A stretch of DNA of 64,000 nt, from NCBI GenBank assembly GCA_023401925.1, contig JAEXDA010000043.1, positions 186,001-250,000 of the forward strand. Direction: 5' to 3'. Shown here piece after piece: positions 26,266 through 36,144 of this stretch. The stretch is from Bacillota bacterium (GTDB taxonomy: Bacteria > Bacillota > UBA4882 > UBA8346). A program made the position numbers and the translations under genes. Positions within the stretch are counted from its first letter, which is position 1. Each line of letters begins with the position of its first letter. The notes under the pieces are model-generated. The model did no database searches. It was not told where the DNA came from and saw only the letters and a program-made list of their open reading frames with translations.

Positions 26266-27348
26266 TTGATAGATTCAGGACGTTTATTGCCAAAGTATTC
26301 ACAACTAAAAGAATACTTGAAAAAACAAATTCTCCAGGGGAAAATTCTCTATGGGCAACAAGTAGCCTCAGAGAATATTTTAGTCAAGCAGTTCCAGATG
26401 AGTCGCCAGACAGTGCGCCAGGCCCTAGGAGATTTGGAAAACGAAGGTTGGATAGAGCGAGAACAAGGAAGAGGCACTTTTTGCATTTATCGGGAAAAAC
26501 TGAAGACCAAGGGGAATATTGCGGTTTTAGCCACTTATATATCCGAATATATATTTCCAACACTGATCCGTGGAATTGAGGAAATTTTAAGCGAGGCGGG
26601 TTATACCTTGATATTGGCAAACACCAATAATGACAAAATCAAGGAAGCGCAATGCTTGGAAAATATCTTGAATCAGGATATCGCCGGGGTCATCATCGAA
26701 CCGACCAAAAGCTCTCAGCCGAATGTGAATATCGATTACTTCCGTGAATTTGAAAAACGTCGAATTCCTTATTTAATGCTACATGCCTTCTTTAATGATT
26801 TGGATCCTGCCTATATCATAATGGATGATTATCAGGGCGGCTATTTGGCTGCCCAATATTTGATTCAGTTGGGACATAGGGAAATTGCAGCTATTTTCAA
26901 GGCTGACGACCTTCAAGGAGTCAAAAGAGAGGCAGGTTTTACGGCGGCCATGAAGGAGCATCATTTGGATATTCAACCGAAATATTTGGGAAATTATCGA
27001 ACCGAGGAAATGTTGAGCTTTTCTGAACTTTTTGTCCAAAATCTTATAGAAACACAACCTCATCCCACTGCAATTGTTTGTTACAATGATCAGATTGCAT
27101 TAAAAGTAATGGAGGCCATCCGAAACCATGGTCTAAAAATACCGGATGATATTTCGGTGATCGGTTTTGATGACGCAAGCCTCGCAACGGCCTCTGAAAT
27201 TAAGTTAACCACGATCAAACACCCAAAAGCCGAGATGGGACGGAAGGCAGCAAAATTTATCATCGACATGGTTGAAAATCGGCTTGAAAAACCTTCCTTT
27301 ATTTATCAACCCGAATTGATTATCCGCAAATCCTGTAGAAGTCTTTGA
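26266..27348 (+). CDS. araR: AraR-like repressor (GntR-type HTH with LacI-type sugar-binding domain)
   Basis: 360 residues from TTG 26266 (AGGTG 5 nt upstream), close to the 362 of Bacillus AraR; longer starts at ATG 26206 or 26227 lack an SD. An N-terminal GntR winged helix (LPKYSQLKEYLKKQIL, MSRQTVRQALGDLENEGWIEREQGRGTF) is joined to a LacI-like effector domain with LATYISEYIFPTLIRGIE, IIEPTKSS, GHREIAAIFKADDLQGVKR and TAIVCYNDQIALKVM. This chimera is characteristic of AraR, which releases DNA on binding L-arabinose. The downstream genes handle L-ribulose and L-xylulose phosphates, consistent with a pentose or pentitol inducer. Confidence 0.85.
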   Translation: MIDSGRLLPKYSQLKEYLKKQILQGKILYGQQVASENILVKQFQMSRQTVRQALGDLENEGWIEREQGRGTFCIYREKLKTKGNIAVLATYISEYIFPTLIRGIEEILSEAGYTLILANTNNDKIKEAQCLENILNQDIAGVIIEPTKSSQPNVNIDYFREFEKRRIPYLMLHAFFNDLDPAYIIMDDYQGGYLAAQYLIQLGHREIAAIFKADDLQGVKREAGFTAAMKEHHLDIQPKYLGNYRTEEMLSFSELFVQNLIETQPHPTAIVCYNDQIALKVMEAIRNHGLKIPDDISVIGFDDASLATASEIKLTTIKHPKAEMGRKAAKFIIDMVENRLEKPSFIYQPELIIRKSCRSL

Positions 27349-27470
27349 TTTATTTTGTCGCCAAATAATTCATGGAAGTGTGTTTGGATTATTCTCATAA
27401 ATATAGCATATAAAGTCGCATAAAACTGCTTTTTACAAATTGATGTTTGTTGCCAAACTTGTAATTGAGA

Positions 27471-27505
27471 AAAGAAAGAACTACGATGTTCTTTCTTTTT
27501 TTTTG
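27471..27505 (+). terminator. Intrinsic terminator after araR
   Basis: Perfect 11-bp stem AAAGAAAGAAC (27471-27481) / GTTCTTTCTTT (27488-27498), 6-nt loop, continuing T-run. Confidence 0.85.
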
Positions 27506-27739
27506 CTCCATCCAGTAAGAATGCTGATAAACGATTAGTATTTGTTACTTTAAGCTATTTGATCCTTATTGCTTACCATTTATCCTCCATTACTTCGATC
27601 TATTTTTTCTTCAGCCAAAATAAAGGCCTAAAAATATTATAAAAAATCATGATTGATTACTAGATTTTAAACTAGAGTTTAAAAAATCGTAAAAAACTTT
27701 AGAAAAGATTTCATCTGTTTCTGAAAATCATTAAACTCT

Positions 27740-27805
27740 ATCGTTACAGATTTGTAAAAAACGAAATTATCTTCATTGAAGTCGAATTCATTAAAAAGCT
27801 AAAAT
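27740..27805 (+). promoter_or_regulatory. Promoter with upstream element, copy A (before the epimerase-kinase operon)
   Basis: ATCGTTACA (27740) begins a near-palindrome TTACAGATTTGTAA. It is followed by TTATCTTCA running into -35 TTGAAG (27776-27781), an 18-bp spacer and -10 TAAAAT (27800-27805). The same layout, with the same 36-bp distance from ATCGTTACA to TTGAAG, recurs at 35983-36047 before the ABC transporter operon. Confidence 0.65.
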
Positions 27806-27885
27806 AAAGACATAGTTTGGGGAGGGAGATACTTCATCGTCTTCCTTCTCTCTAACAGGTACTTTTTGGAGAGGAGGCATTGTGT

Positions 27886-28722
27886 TTGGGAGTATATTGT
27901 TTAGGACTTTATGAAAAATCCATGCCGAATTCTTTATCCATCAAAGAGAAGCTAATTGAAACGAAAAAAGCTGGTTTTGATTTTTTGGAATTAAGTGTTG
28001 ACGAAACTGATGAAAAACTAGGGCGGTTGAAATGGGATAAAATTCATCGATTAGAGATTCTCAAGACGATTTGGGAAACCGGGACCCAAATTACAACCAT
28101 ATGCCTTAGCGGCCATAGAAAATATCCTATTGGCAGTGAAAATGAACAGATCCGGAACAAAGGCATGGAGATGATGTTCGATGCAATTGATCTCGCCGTT
28201 GATATGGGTGTACGAATTATTCAGATTGCCGGTTACGATGAGTATTATCAGCCATCGAATGAAAATACAAAGCGGTTATTCTTCGAGAATCTGATGATAA
28301 GTACGCAATATGCAGCTCAAAAAGGTGTTATTTTGGCTTTTGAAACCATGGAGACAGAGTTTATGAATACGGTAAAAAAGGCCATGCAACAAGTAAATAA
28401 AATTAAATCTCCTTATCTTAAGGTGTATCCGGATCTTGGAAATATAACCAATGCAGCACTACAGTACAATCATACTGTCTCCCAAGATCTTGTCACAGGC
28501 AGAGGAAATATTGCTGCGATGCATTTAAAAGAAACAAGACCCGGAAAATTCCGAGAAATTCCTTTTGGTACAGGACATGTAGATTTTGGAAATGGTATCA
28601 AAACCGCAAGTGAAATGGGTGTGAGATTGTTTGTGGGAGAGTTCTGGTATGTTGGTAATAAGGACTGGCAGAATCAATTGAAATTTGCAAACAATTTCTT
28701 AAGAGCAAAGTTTAGCGAATGA
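27886..28722 (+). CDS. L-ribulose/L-xylulose 5-phosphate 3-epimerase (UlaE/SgbU family)
   Basis: 278 residues. TIM-barrel epimerase that interconverts L-xylulose 5-phosphate and L-ribulose 5-phosphate. LGLYEKSMP, FDFLELSVDETDEKLGRL, CLSGHRKYPIGS, IIQIAGYDEYYQ, KVYPDLGNI, HLKETRPGKFREIPFGTGHVDFG are family hallmarks, with the metal-binding Glu, Asp and His residues within these blocks. GGAGG at 27873-27877 is 2 nt from TTG 27880 but 8 nt from TTG 27886, so 27886 is chosen. Followed 22 bp later by the LyxK-like kinase, forming a two-step module. Confidence 0.85.
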   Translation: MGVYCLGLYEKSMPNSLSIKEKLIETKKAGFDFLELSVDETDEKLGRLKWDKIHRLEILKTIWETGTQITTICLSGHRKYPIGSENEQIRNKGMEMMFDAIDLAVDMGVRIIQIAGYDEYYQPSNENTKRLFFENLMISTQYAAQKGVILAFETMETEFMNTVKKAMQQVNKIKSPYLKVYPDLGNITNAALQYNHTVSQDLVTGRGNIAAMHLKETRPGKFREIPFGTGHVDFGNGIKTASEMGVRLFVGEFWYVGNKDWQNQLKFANNFLRAKFSE

Positions 28723-28744
28723 CTCTGGGGAGAGGATGATTGGA

Positions 28745-30259
28745 GTGCTAAATTATTATTTGGGCATAGATAACGGTGGTACACTCTGCAAGGCAGTTAT
28801 TTTTGACGCGAAGGGCTCGGAAGTCGCAAGCTCATCCGACAAACTCAGGATGATAACGCCTCAAGCCGGATTCACAGAACGGGACATGGATGAGCTTTGG
28901 AATATAAACTGTCAAGTAATCAGGGAAGCAATCGTAAAAGCCGGAATTCATGGAAAACAGATTAAGGGCGTAGCTTGCAGCGGACATGGAAAAGGGTTAT
29001 ATCTGTGGGGGAAAAATGACAAACCGTGTTATAACGGGATTGTATCTACCGATGGCCGGGCTTGGATGTATCCCGAAAAGTGGAATAATGATGGTACTGC
29101 AGACCGGGTTTTCGAGAAAACTTTTCAAAAAATATTAGCATGCCAGCCAGTTTCGTTGTTGAGTTGGTTGAAGGATAATCAACCGGAAATCATAGGGAAT
29201 ATCAAATGGATATTCGAGGTTAAGGATTATATTCGTTTCAAATTGACCGATCAGGCTTTTGCTGAGGTGACCGACTATTCTGGTTCTAATATGTTGAATC
29301 TCCGTGATTTGTGCTTTGACCGTGAACTGCTTATGGAATACGGATTGGGAGAGCTTTATGAAGCATTGCCACCCTTGAAATTTTCCACGGATTTCTGTGG
29401 AGGCGTAAGCAAAAGCGCTAGTGAAAAGACGGGTTTGTTGGAAGAAACTCCTGTGGCGGGGGGGATGTTTGATATTGATGCATGCGCAGTGGCCATGGAT
29501 ATTACAAATGAGGATAATATTGCAGTCATAGCAGGAACTTGGAGTATTAATGAATACATTGCCAAAAAACCGGTGCTTAACAAAACGGTCATGATGAATT
29601 CTTTGTATTGCATAAGTGGGTACTATCTTATAGAAGAATGCAGCCCGACTTCCGCTGGTAATCATTCATGGTTTATTGATATGTTTATGGGTGAAGAAAA
29701 GCAAAAAGCCAGCGAATTGGGGGAGAACATCTATAAATATTGTGATGAAATGGCAAAAGAAGTAGCTCCGGGTGAGCAGAACATCATTTTCCTTCCCTAT
29801 CTTTTTGGCTCCAACTATGACCCGCAAGCAAAAGTAACCTTTATTGGAATGGACAGCCACCACACAAAAGCACATATGATCCGGGCTGTGTTGGAGGGTA
29901 TTGTATTTTGCCATAGGGTGCATTTGGAAAAATTGCTAGCGAACCGCCAGAGGACAGAAGCGATCCGTCTTGCGGGTGGAGCCGCAGCTTCTATGGCCTG
30001 GGCGCAAATATTTGCGGATATATTTCAACTACCGGTTGAAATTGTTGATACGAAGGAATTGGGTGCTCTGGGTTGTGCCATGGCTGCCGCAGTTGCTTCA
30101 GGGGAGTACAAGGATTTAAAAGAAGCCGCACAAAAGATGGTCAAGATTAAATGCCGTTTGGAACCCAATCATGAAAATGCGCAAATTTATAAACAGAAAT
30201 ACGACCTTTATAAAAAAGTTTCGGGTGCTTTAGATAACGTTTGGAAAGATTTTAAATGA
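28745..30259 (+). CDS. L-xylulose kinase-like FGGY sugar kinase (LyxK family)
   Basis: 504 residues. FGGY fold: LGIDNGGTLCKAVIFD phosphate loop, GFTERDMDELW, ACSGHGKGLYLW (LyxK-type, in place of the xylulokinase GQMHG), STDGRA, PVSLLSWLKDNQP, AGGMFDIDAC with catalytic Asp, AGTWSINEY, and SPTSAGNHSWF. These match E. coli LyxK more than XylB. Proposed reaction: L-xylulose plus ATP to L-xylulose 5-phosphate, the substrate of the preceding epimerase. GTG 28745 has GGGGAGAGG 9 nt upstream and starts the protein exactly where LyxK starts; ATG 28736 touches the SD. Confidence 0.82.
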   Translation: MLNYYLGIDNGGTLCKAVIFDAKGSEVASSSDKLRMITPQAGFTERDMDELWNINCQVIREAIVKAGIHGKQIKGVACSGHGKGLYLWGKNDKPCYNGIVSTDGRAWMYPEKWNNDGTADRVFEKTFQKILACQPVSLLSWLKDNQPEIIGNIKWIFEVKDYIRFKLTDQAFAEVTDYSGSNMLNLRDLCFDRELLMEYGLGELYEALPPLKFSTDFCGGVSKSASEKTGLLEETPVAGGMFDIDACAVAMDITNEDNIAVIAGTWSINEYIAKKPVLNKTVMMNSLYCISGYYLIEECSPTSAGNHSWFIDMFMGEEKQKASELGENIYKYCDEMAKEVAPGEQNIIFLPYLFGSNYDPQAKVTFIGMDSHHTKAHMIRAVLEGIVFCHRVHLEKLLANRQRTEAIRLAGGAAASMAWAQIFADIFQLPVEIVDTKELGALGCAMAAAVASGEYKDLKEAAQKMVKIKCRLEPNHENAQIYKQKYDLYKKVSGALDNVWKDFK

Positions 30260-30274
30260 TAGCTGTTCTAAATT

Positions 30275-32017
30275 CTAAATATCTGTTTCTTTTTTGACAA
30301 TCGGTAATGTGAGAATTGCTTTCGTACCTAATCCCGGAGTACTTTCATAAGATAATCCGTAATTCATTCCAAAATAAGTTTTAATTCTTTCTTGAATATT
30401 ATTTATTCCTATCCCACTAAATTTCTTCTTCGAATTATCCGATTTAACAATACATTCAAGAGTGTATTGATCCATACCGGAACCATTATCCGCTATTTCA
30501 ATTCGAAGTTGATCATTTTCAATTTTGGAACAAATAGCAATAACGCCTTTTCCTTCTATATTTTCAAATCCGTGGATAATACAATTTTCAACGATTGGTT
30601 GGAGAGAAAAACGTAAAATCTTGCATTCAATGGTGCTCTCGTCAATATTATAGTGAATATTAAAAATATCTCCATAACGGTATTTTTGAATTTTCACATA
30701 ATTGGTTACGCTATCCAATTCTTCTGCAACCGAAACCAAGGTATTATTTTTAGAAATATTGTATTTCAGTAAGTTGATCAATGCGGTAGTCATGTCGCTG
30801 ACGGTATGGACATTTTGAAGGACTGCCAGCCATTTAATGGAATCAAGCGTATTATAGAGAAAATGGGGATTGATTTGGGCTTGAAGAATTTGAAATTCCA
30901 TGTCCGATTTTTTCTTTTGCATCTCCATGAGGGTATTTAGTTTAGCCACCATGTTGTTGAAGGAATTACTGAGTTCCCCCATTTCATCGTTGCCTTTAAT
31001 AAGAGTTCTGACGGAGAGGTCCCCGGTTTCAACTAGTTTGAATTTTTGATTGAGTTCTTGAATCGGATTTGTAACTGTCTTCGATAATGCCAATGATGCA
31101 TAAAAACAAATGAGTAAAAAAACAAAAAACATATAAATAGCAATGGTTTCAAGAGAATTTGTTTCACGGTGGATTTTTTGGGATGAGATGACTCTGATAA
31201 ATTTCCAACCAGTATACTCGATAGTATTCGAAACGATAATGCTGTCATTACCAAAAACTTTCCCAGTGATTTCCTTTTTCTTTTCTCGGAGTAAACTAGG
31301 GTGTTCGATGATGATATCATCGAGAATTACATTATAGGGGTAAGTAAAAATATTTTCGCCTTTCGGATTTATAACAAGGACTTTCTCATCATTTTGGATG
31401 GAAGATCTGGTTAAGGTTTCTTTAAGAAGCTCATAATCAATATCAATGACAATAACACCTAAAATTTTGCCGTTTTCCAGATTGAAAATCGGCCTGATAT
31501 ATGATATCACATTAAACTTCAGCGCAGGGTGGTATGTAGCGCTATGAATACCTGTGAAATATTCCTTGGCTTTGTCGGCGTTGTTTAAATAGGAAGCGTA
31601 TAGGGCTTTTATTTCATTTTCCTTTACGCCCCAATTGCTGGTATAGAAATTTCCCTTGGGGCTTAAACAATAGATGCCTTTTATATATTCTTGAACACTG
31701 ATTATATTTTGCAGCATAGTGCTAATCCTATTTTGGCTTAATTGATAGTAGGAGTTGTTCAACCAATAAGTACGATTCAATTCGTTTAAGAGTTCGGGAT
31801 TGGAACCCAATAATGTTCCGGTATTCGTTATCAATTTTAAGGCAAATTCTAGACTTTGTTTGGTTTTATCAGATGAAATCACATTATATTCGGTTTCATT
31901 CTTCTCTAAAGTTTGAAATAACAAGAAGTAAACCACCAAACTGGTTATCACCAGCGCCAGCATGGTGGAAGTAAAGAAATAAGCGAAAATTTTTATTCGT
32001 ATGGTTGGTTTAAACAT
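30275..32017 (-). CDS. YesM-type sensor histidine kinase
   Basis: 580 residues. Two transmembrane helices (about residues 8-33 and 288-308) flank an extracytoplasmic sensor domain that looks Cache-like. Then come a HAMP domain (NPIQELNQKF...GDLSVRT), phosphoacceptor His in QINPHFLYNTLDSIKWL, the N box PIVENCIIHG, and G boxes DNGSGMD and GIGINNIQERI. This is the carbohydrate-sensing LytS/YesM class. Start ATG 32017 with GGAGG 6 nt upstream. Divergent from its response regulator and convergent with lyxK. Confidence 0.9.
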   Translation of the reverse strand: MFKPTIRIKIFAYFFTSTMLALVITSLVVYFLLFQTLEKNETEYNVISSDKTKQSLEFALKLITNTGTLLGSNPELLNELNRTYWLNNSYYQLSQNRISTMLQNIISVQEYIKGIYCLSPKGNFYTSNWGVKENEIKALYASYLNNADKAKEYFTGIHSATYHPALKFNVISYIRPIFNLENGKILGVIVIDIDYELLKETLTRSSIQNDEKVLVINPKGENIFTYPYNVILDDIIIEHPSLLREKKKEITGKVFGNDSIIVSNTIEYTGWKFIRVISSQKIHRETNSLETIAIYMFFVFLLICFYASLALSKTVTNPIQELNQKFKLVETGDLSVRTLIKGNDEMGELSNSFNNMVAKLNTLMEMQKKKSDMEFQILQAQINPHFLYNTLDSIKWLAVLQNVHTVSDMTTALINLLKYNISKNNTLVSVAEELDSVTNYVKIQKYRYGDIFNIHYNIDESTIECKILRFSLQPIVENCIIHGFENIEGKGVIAICSKIENDQLRIEIADNGSGMDQYTLECIVKSDNSKKKFSGIGINNIQERIKTYFGMNYGLSYESTPGLGTKAILTLPIVKKETDI

Positions 32018-32138
32018 AAATTGCCTCCATAGGGAAAAAAAGAACAAATTGTAAAAAGGTTATTATGATATAATTAAAATTATAGCATGATATTTACAAA
32101 AATAAATACAGTACATTTTGTATAATGGGTGCGAAAAT

Positions 32139-33761
32139 ATGAAAAAGATATTAATAGTAGATGATGAATATCTTGTTCGTCTTGGGTTGAAGACCACTAT
32201 CAACTGGGCGGAGAGTGGTTTTTTGATAATTGGTGATGCTAAAAATGGCAAGGAAGCTATTGATTTGTTTGATAAATTCAATCCCGATATTTTGTTGACC
32301 GATATAAAGATGCCATTGATGGATGGTTTTGAGCTAATTCAAACCCTTAAAGAAAGAAAGAAATCGCTAAAAATTATCATTTTATCACATTATGATGATT
32401 TTGTTTACGCTCAAGAAGCTATGAAGCTTGGGGCTTCCGAATATATATTAAAATCCGATTTATCATCGGAAAGTCTTTTGGAAATGTTAAAAAAGCTGTC
32501 AAGTGAGATCGATACTGCCATGGGACACAATATGAAGGCCGAGAGGGAAAATCCGGTCGGAACGGTCGAGAATTCGCGCTTAGTGGAAGAACTGTTGGAA
32601 AAGATGTTTTACGAAAGTTTCGAATCGAGGCAAGATTTTTTGAATTATATTCATCAATATGAAAGTTCATTCCAACAGAATTCTTTTGTTTTTATCTATG
32701 GTATTATTCAGGATATTCAAAACAATGGATATAATAAAGAAAAAGAACACCTCATTTGGAATATCGGGAATATTTCGAGGCAGGAATTTGAAAAAAGAGA
32801 TATCGTTCATAGCCTTTATTTTAACAAAAACTGTTTTGCCTCTATGGTAAGCTTCTCCTGTCTGAGTGTAAGCGATGTTGAGAAAACTCAGGAGGATTTG
32901 TTGAACTTATGCCTTCGGATCAAAAAAAATTTGAAGCAGTTTCTTGATGTTGAAATCAATATTGGCGTAAGCAAGATAGGTACTTCAATCGATGAGTTGC
33001 CCGACTTGTTGAAGCAAGCTAAAACTGCGCAGGAATACTGTTTTTATGAGCCATCCGGGCTGGTGGTATTTGACAAGGATATGCTGGTTAAAAAAGGGAA
33101 TTTTCCAAATATCAATCTGGATATTCTAAAAGGATTTGTTCTTAAATCGGAATCTGCTGAGATTACATCATTTATTGACGGCATTTTTGCTAGTCTTTTA
33201 GAAAGCAAACGACTGGAATTTGCCAAGGATGTTTTCATTGATTTATTAAGTTTCGCCAAAATTATTTCTCACGAATTGGGTATCAAAATGGGCCCGGCGC
33301 TTAATGAAATTAAGTTCAGCTACAGTAACTTTGATAAGCTTTATAACTTTGATGCGGCAAAAAAATATTTAACGGATATCTATTACTCTATTATTGAGTA
33401 TAATGTCAACAATAAATCCGAGACATATTCGTATATTATCAGTAAAAGCATGGATTTCATCAAGCAGAATTATCATAATAACATTGCTTTGGAAGATGTC
33501 GCTAATTGTGTGGAAATTAGTAAAAGTTATTTAAGCCTTTTGTTTAAGCAGGAGACTGGGATCAATTTTTCGACTTTCTTAACGAATTACCGGGTCGAGA
33601 TGGCGAAGAAATTGCTGATATCATCCAATGACAAGATCTACGAGATTGCTGAAAAAGTGGGGTTTGAAAATCCTTATTATTTTAGTAAGGTCTTCCGGGG
33701 TATTACTGGAATGTCATGTAAAGATTTTAAGAAAAATTGTTACGCCAAACAATCAACTTAA
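32139..33761 (+). CDS. YesN-type response regulator with AraC DNA-binding domain
   Basis: 540 residues. N-terminal receiver domain (ILIVDDEYLVRLGL, phospho-Asp in LLTDIKMPLMDGFEL, ILSHYDDF, conserved Lys in YILKSDL). A central region of about 280 residues shows no named domain. A C-terminal pair of AraC helix-turn-helix motifs follows (IALEDVANCVEISKSYLSLLFKQETG and IYEIAEKVGFENPYYFSKVF). Start ATG 32139 with GGGTG 7 nt upstream. Divergent partner of the YesM kinase. A likely activator of the adjacent ABC transporter and catabolic operons. Confidence 0.9.
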   Translation: MKKILIVDDEYLVRLGLKTTINWAESGFLIIGDAKNGKEAIDLFDKFNPDILLTDIKMPLMDGFELIQTLKERKKSLKIIILSHYDDFVYAQEAMKLGASEYILKSDLSSESLLEMLKKLSSEIDTAMGHNMKAERENPVGTVENSRLVEELLEKMFYESFESRQDFLNYIHQYESSFQQNSFVFIYGIIQDIQNNGYNKEKEHLIWNIGNISRQEFEKRDIVHSLYFNKNCFASMVSFSCLSVSDVEKTQEDLLNLCLRIKKNLKQFLDVEINIGVSKIGTSIDELPDLLKQAKTAQEYCFYEPSGLVVFDKDMLVKKGNFPNINLDILKGFVLKSESAEITSFIDGIFASLLESKRLEFAKDVFIDLLSFAKIISHELGIKMGPALNEIKFSYSNFDKLYNFDAAKKYLTDIYYSIIEYNVNNKSETYSYIISKSMDFIKQNYHNNIALEDVANCVEISKSYLSLLFKQETGINFSTFLTNYRVEMAKKLLISSNDKIYEIAEKVGFENPYYFSKVFRGITGMSCKDFKKNCYAKQST

Positions 33762-34077
33762 TAACCGTGATAAACGCCAAACGGATTTAACGCCAAAAGT
33801 AATGGTCTATGCAATGGGTCTTCTTTTTAAGCGAACAAGATAGCTTGATGCCTTTTCTAAAAATGATCGTTGCAGCAATGATTCCGGTCATAGCTTGGAA
33901 ATATTGATATCATTAAAAAATACTTTAAAACTGCTGATGTTTACTATATAATTAAATCAAAATTCTTGAAAGATGGATGGATATTTTACATGGAATCTCT
34001 ATTATTTTATTTAGAACCTACAATAATCCTATTTAAGTAGGGTATTTGATATGTAACTTATTCAGAGGGGGATAATC
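33762..34077. other. Intergenic region before the AraB-like kinase
   Basis: No ORF supported. ACGCCAAA occurs three times, at 33742, 33774 and 33790 (the first inside the yesN 3' end), spaced 32 and 16 bp. No terminator or clear promoter seen. Confidence 0.3.
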
Positions 34078-35685
34078 ATGAGTCCTGAATTCAATGAAGT
34101 TAAAAATGCCATTATCAATGGTCAAACAGTGGTTGGGATGGAATTGGGATCGACCCGCATTAAAACTGTTTTGATCGGTCCAGACAATTCTCCGATCGCC
34201 TCCGGCAGCCATGACTGGGAAAACTGTTATGTCAACAACATGTGGACTTATAGCTTAGAGGATATTTGGAAGGGTGTACAAAGCAGTTATCTAAAAATGG
34301 TTAACAATGTTAAAGAGCAATACGGAGTCTCTATCCAAACTGTGGGATCCATCGGCATCAGTGGTATGATGCATGGATATATGGTTTTTGACAAGGACGA
34401 AAAACTTTTAACACCCTTTCGTACCTGGCGTAACAATATTACCGGGCAGGCATCGGAAGCCCTGACCAAGGTGTTTGACTATCCTATCCCCCAAAGATGG
34501 AGCATTGCACATCTTTATCAAGCCATATTAAACCAGGAAATCCATGTATCCGAAATTCGCTATCTGACCACGCTGGCGGGTTACATTCATTGGAAATTAA
34601 CTGGGCAGAAAGTTCTGGGAGTCGGCGAAGCGTCAGGAGCTTTTCCGATTGATTTAAAGACGAAAGGATTTAACTCACGAATGATTTCGCAGTTCAATGA
34701 TTTGATCGGTCCACTCCATTACCCGTGGCACCTGGAGGATATCTTGCCAACTGTTTTAGTGGCTGGAGAAAAAGCGGGTCAACTTACGGCTGAAGGTGCA
34801 AAGCTTCTTGATGTCACCGGTCAGCTACAGGAAGGTATTCCACTTTGTCCGCCTGAAGGGGACGCAGGGACAGGAATGGCGGCTACCAACAGTATAACGG
34901 TAAGAACTGGCAATGTATCCGCTGGAACATCCGTTTTTGCAATGATTGTACTTGAGAAGGAACTGTCCAAGGTGTATTCGGAAATTGATTTGGTGACGAC
35001 ACCCGATGGTAAACTGGTGGCCATGGCCCATTCCAACAATTGTACATCGGATTATGACGCGTGGATAGGTTTGTTTGCGGAGGCTGTCAAAGCTTTGGGC
35101 ATGAATATCGATAAACCAAAGCTCTATGATACTTTATTGGGTATGGCACTTCAGGGGGATCCGGATTGTGGCGGTTTATTATCCTATGGTTACATTTCAG
35201 GTGAACATATGACTCACTTTGAAGAAGGCCGTCCCATGTTTGTGCGCTCATCAAGCAGCAACTTCAACTTGGCTAATTTTATGCGGGTCAATTTGTTCAC
35301 GGCACTAGGCGCTCTGAAAACCGGTATGAACATTTTGTTGGAAAAAGAATCGGTTAAGGTAGACAAAATCTTGGGTCATGGCGGCTTTTTCAAGACCCGG
35401 GAAGTGGGGCAGAAAATCATGGCCGCTGCTGTTAATGTTCCTGTATCAATTATGGAAACTGCCGGAGAGGGTGGAGCTTGGGGTATTGCCTTGCTTGCCT
35501 CCTATAGGGTCAATCGCGCCGATAACGAATCACTGGATGAATTCCTCAAACAAAAGGTTTTTGCCGGAAAACAAGGAAATACCATTGCTCCTGACCCTTC
35601 AGATGTTGCCGGTTTTAATGAATTTATGAAACGCTATACCCAGGGACTGGTTATTGAAAGAGCTGCGGTTGATAATTTGAAATAA
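34078..35685 (+). CDS. araB: AraB-like ribulokinase of the clostridial FGGY type
   Basis: 535 residues. FGGY kinase with [66 protein letters not shown] with the catalytic Asp, [20 protein letters not shown] and [17 protein letters not shown]. This form is not the Gram-negative AraB but matches, from memory, clostridial proteins annotated as ribulokinase in arabinose regulons. Expected to phosphorylate L-ribulose (or a related ketopentose). ATG 34078 with GAGGGGGA. Stands alone between the yesN gene and a terminator. Confidence 0.8.
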   Translation: MSPEFNEVKNAIINGQTVVGMELGSTRIKTVLIGPDNSPIASGSHDWENCYVNNMWTYSLEDIWKGVQSSYLKMVNNVKEQYGVSIQTVGSIGISGMMHGYMVFDKDEKLLTPFRTWRNNITGQASEALTKVFDYPIPQRWSIAHLYQAILNQEIHVSEIRYLTTLAGYIHWKLTGQKVLGVGEASGAFPIDLKTKGFNSRMISQFNDLIGPLHYPWHLEDILPTVLVAGEKAGQLTAEGAKLLDVTGQLQEGIPLCPPEGDAGTGMAATNSITVRTGNVSAGTSVFAMIVLEKELSKVYSEIDLVTTPDGKLVAMAHSNNCTSDYDAWIGLFAEAVKALGMNIDKPKLYDTLLGMALQGDPDCGGLLSYGYISGEHMTHFEEGRPMFVRSSSSNFNLANFMRVNLFTALGALKTGMNILLEKESVKVDKILGHGGFFKTREVGQKIMAAAVNVPVSIMETAGEGGAWGIALLASYRVNRADNESLDEFLKQKVFAGKQGNTIAPDPSDVAGFNEFMKRYTQGLVIERAAVDNLK

Positions 35686-35817
35686 GATTGTTACGGGTAA
35701 AAACTAAAGAGATGATAAAGGAAAAAATTATCACATTGAAAAATAGAATCGATATTTTGTAGGAAATTTAAAAGCGGAATATAGGTTTGTTGCTATGCGT
35801 ATTTTGGTTTATACCAG

Positions 35818-35850
35818 GGCTGTCTCAAAAGAGACAGCCTTTTTTATTTT
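35818..35850 (+). terminator. Intrinsic terminator after araB
   Basis: Perfect GGCTGTCTC (35818-35826) / GAGACAGCC (35831-35839), 4-nt AAAA loop, followed by TTTTTTATTTT. Confidence 0.92.
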
Positions 35851-35982
35851 CCGGGATCGTAGGAAGCAGAGCCAAAAAGATTATAAAAAATGAATATGGA
35901 TTATAAAATTTTAAAATAAAGTTCAGAAGATCGTAAGATATTGATAAAAAATCCCTTTTCTAATTTAAAAAATCTTGAATTC

Positions 35983-36047
35983 ATCGTTACAAATTTGTAA
36001 AAATCAAAAATATCTCCATTGAAGGGGATATTGGTAAAAGTTAAAAT
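35983..36047 (+). promoter_or_regulatory. Promoter with upstream element, copy B (before the ABC transporter operon)
   Basis: ATCGTTACA at 35983 begins the perfect 14-bp palindrome TTACAAATTTGTAA, followed by TATCTCCA and -35 TTGAAG (36019-36024), a 17-bp spacer and -10 TAAAAT (36042-36047). Counterpart of 27740-27805. A further matching ATCGTAA lies 53 bp upstream here and 54 bp upstream in copy A. Confidence 0.65.
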
Positions 36048-36144
36048 AAATTTGCAGTATAGCAGTTAATTATCAAGAAAGCGGGGGATGTGGTCAATTT
36101 TATTTCGGAAAAACGCTTATGGAAAAATTGATAGGGGGAGAAAA

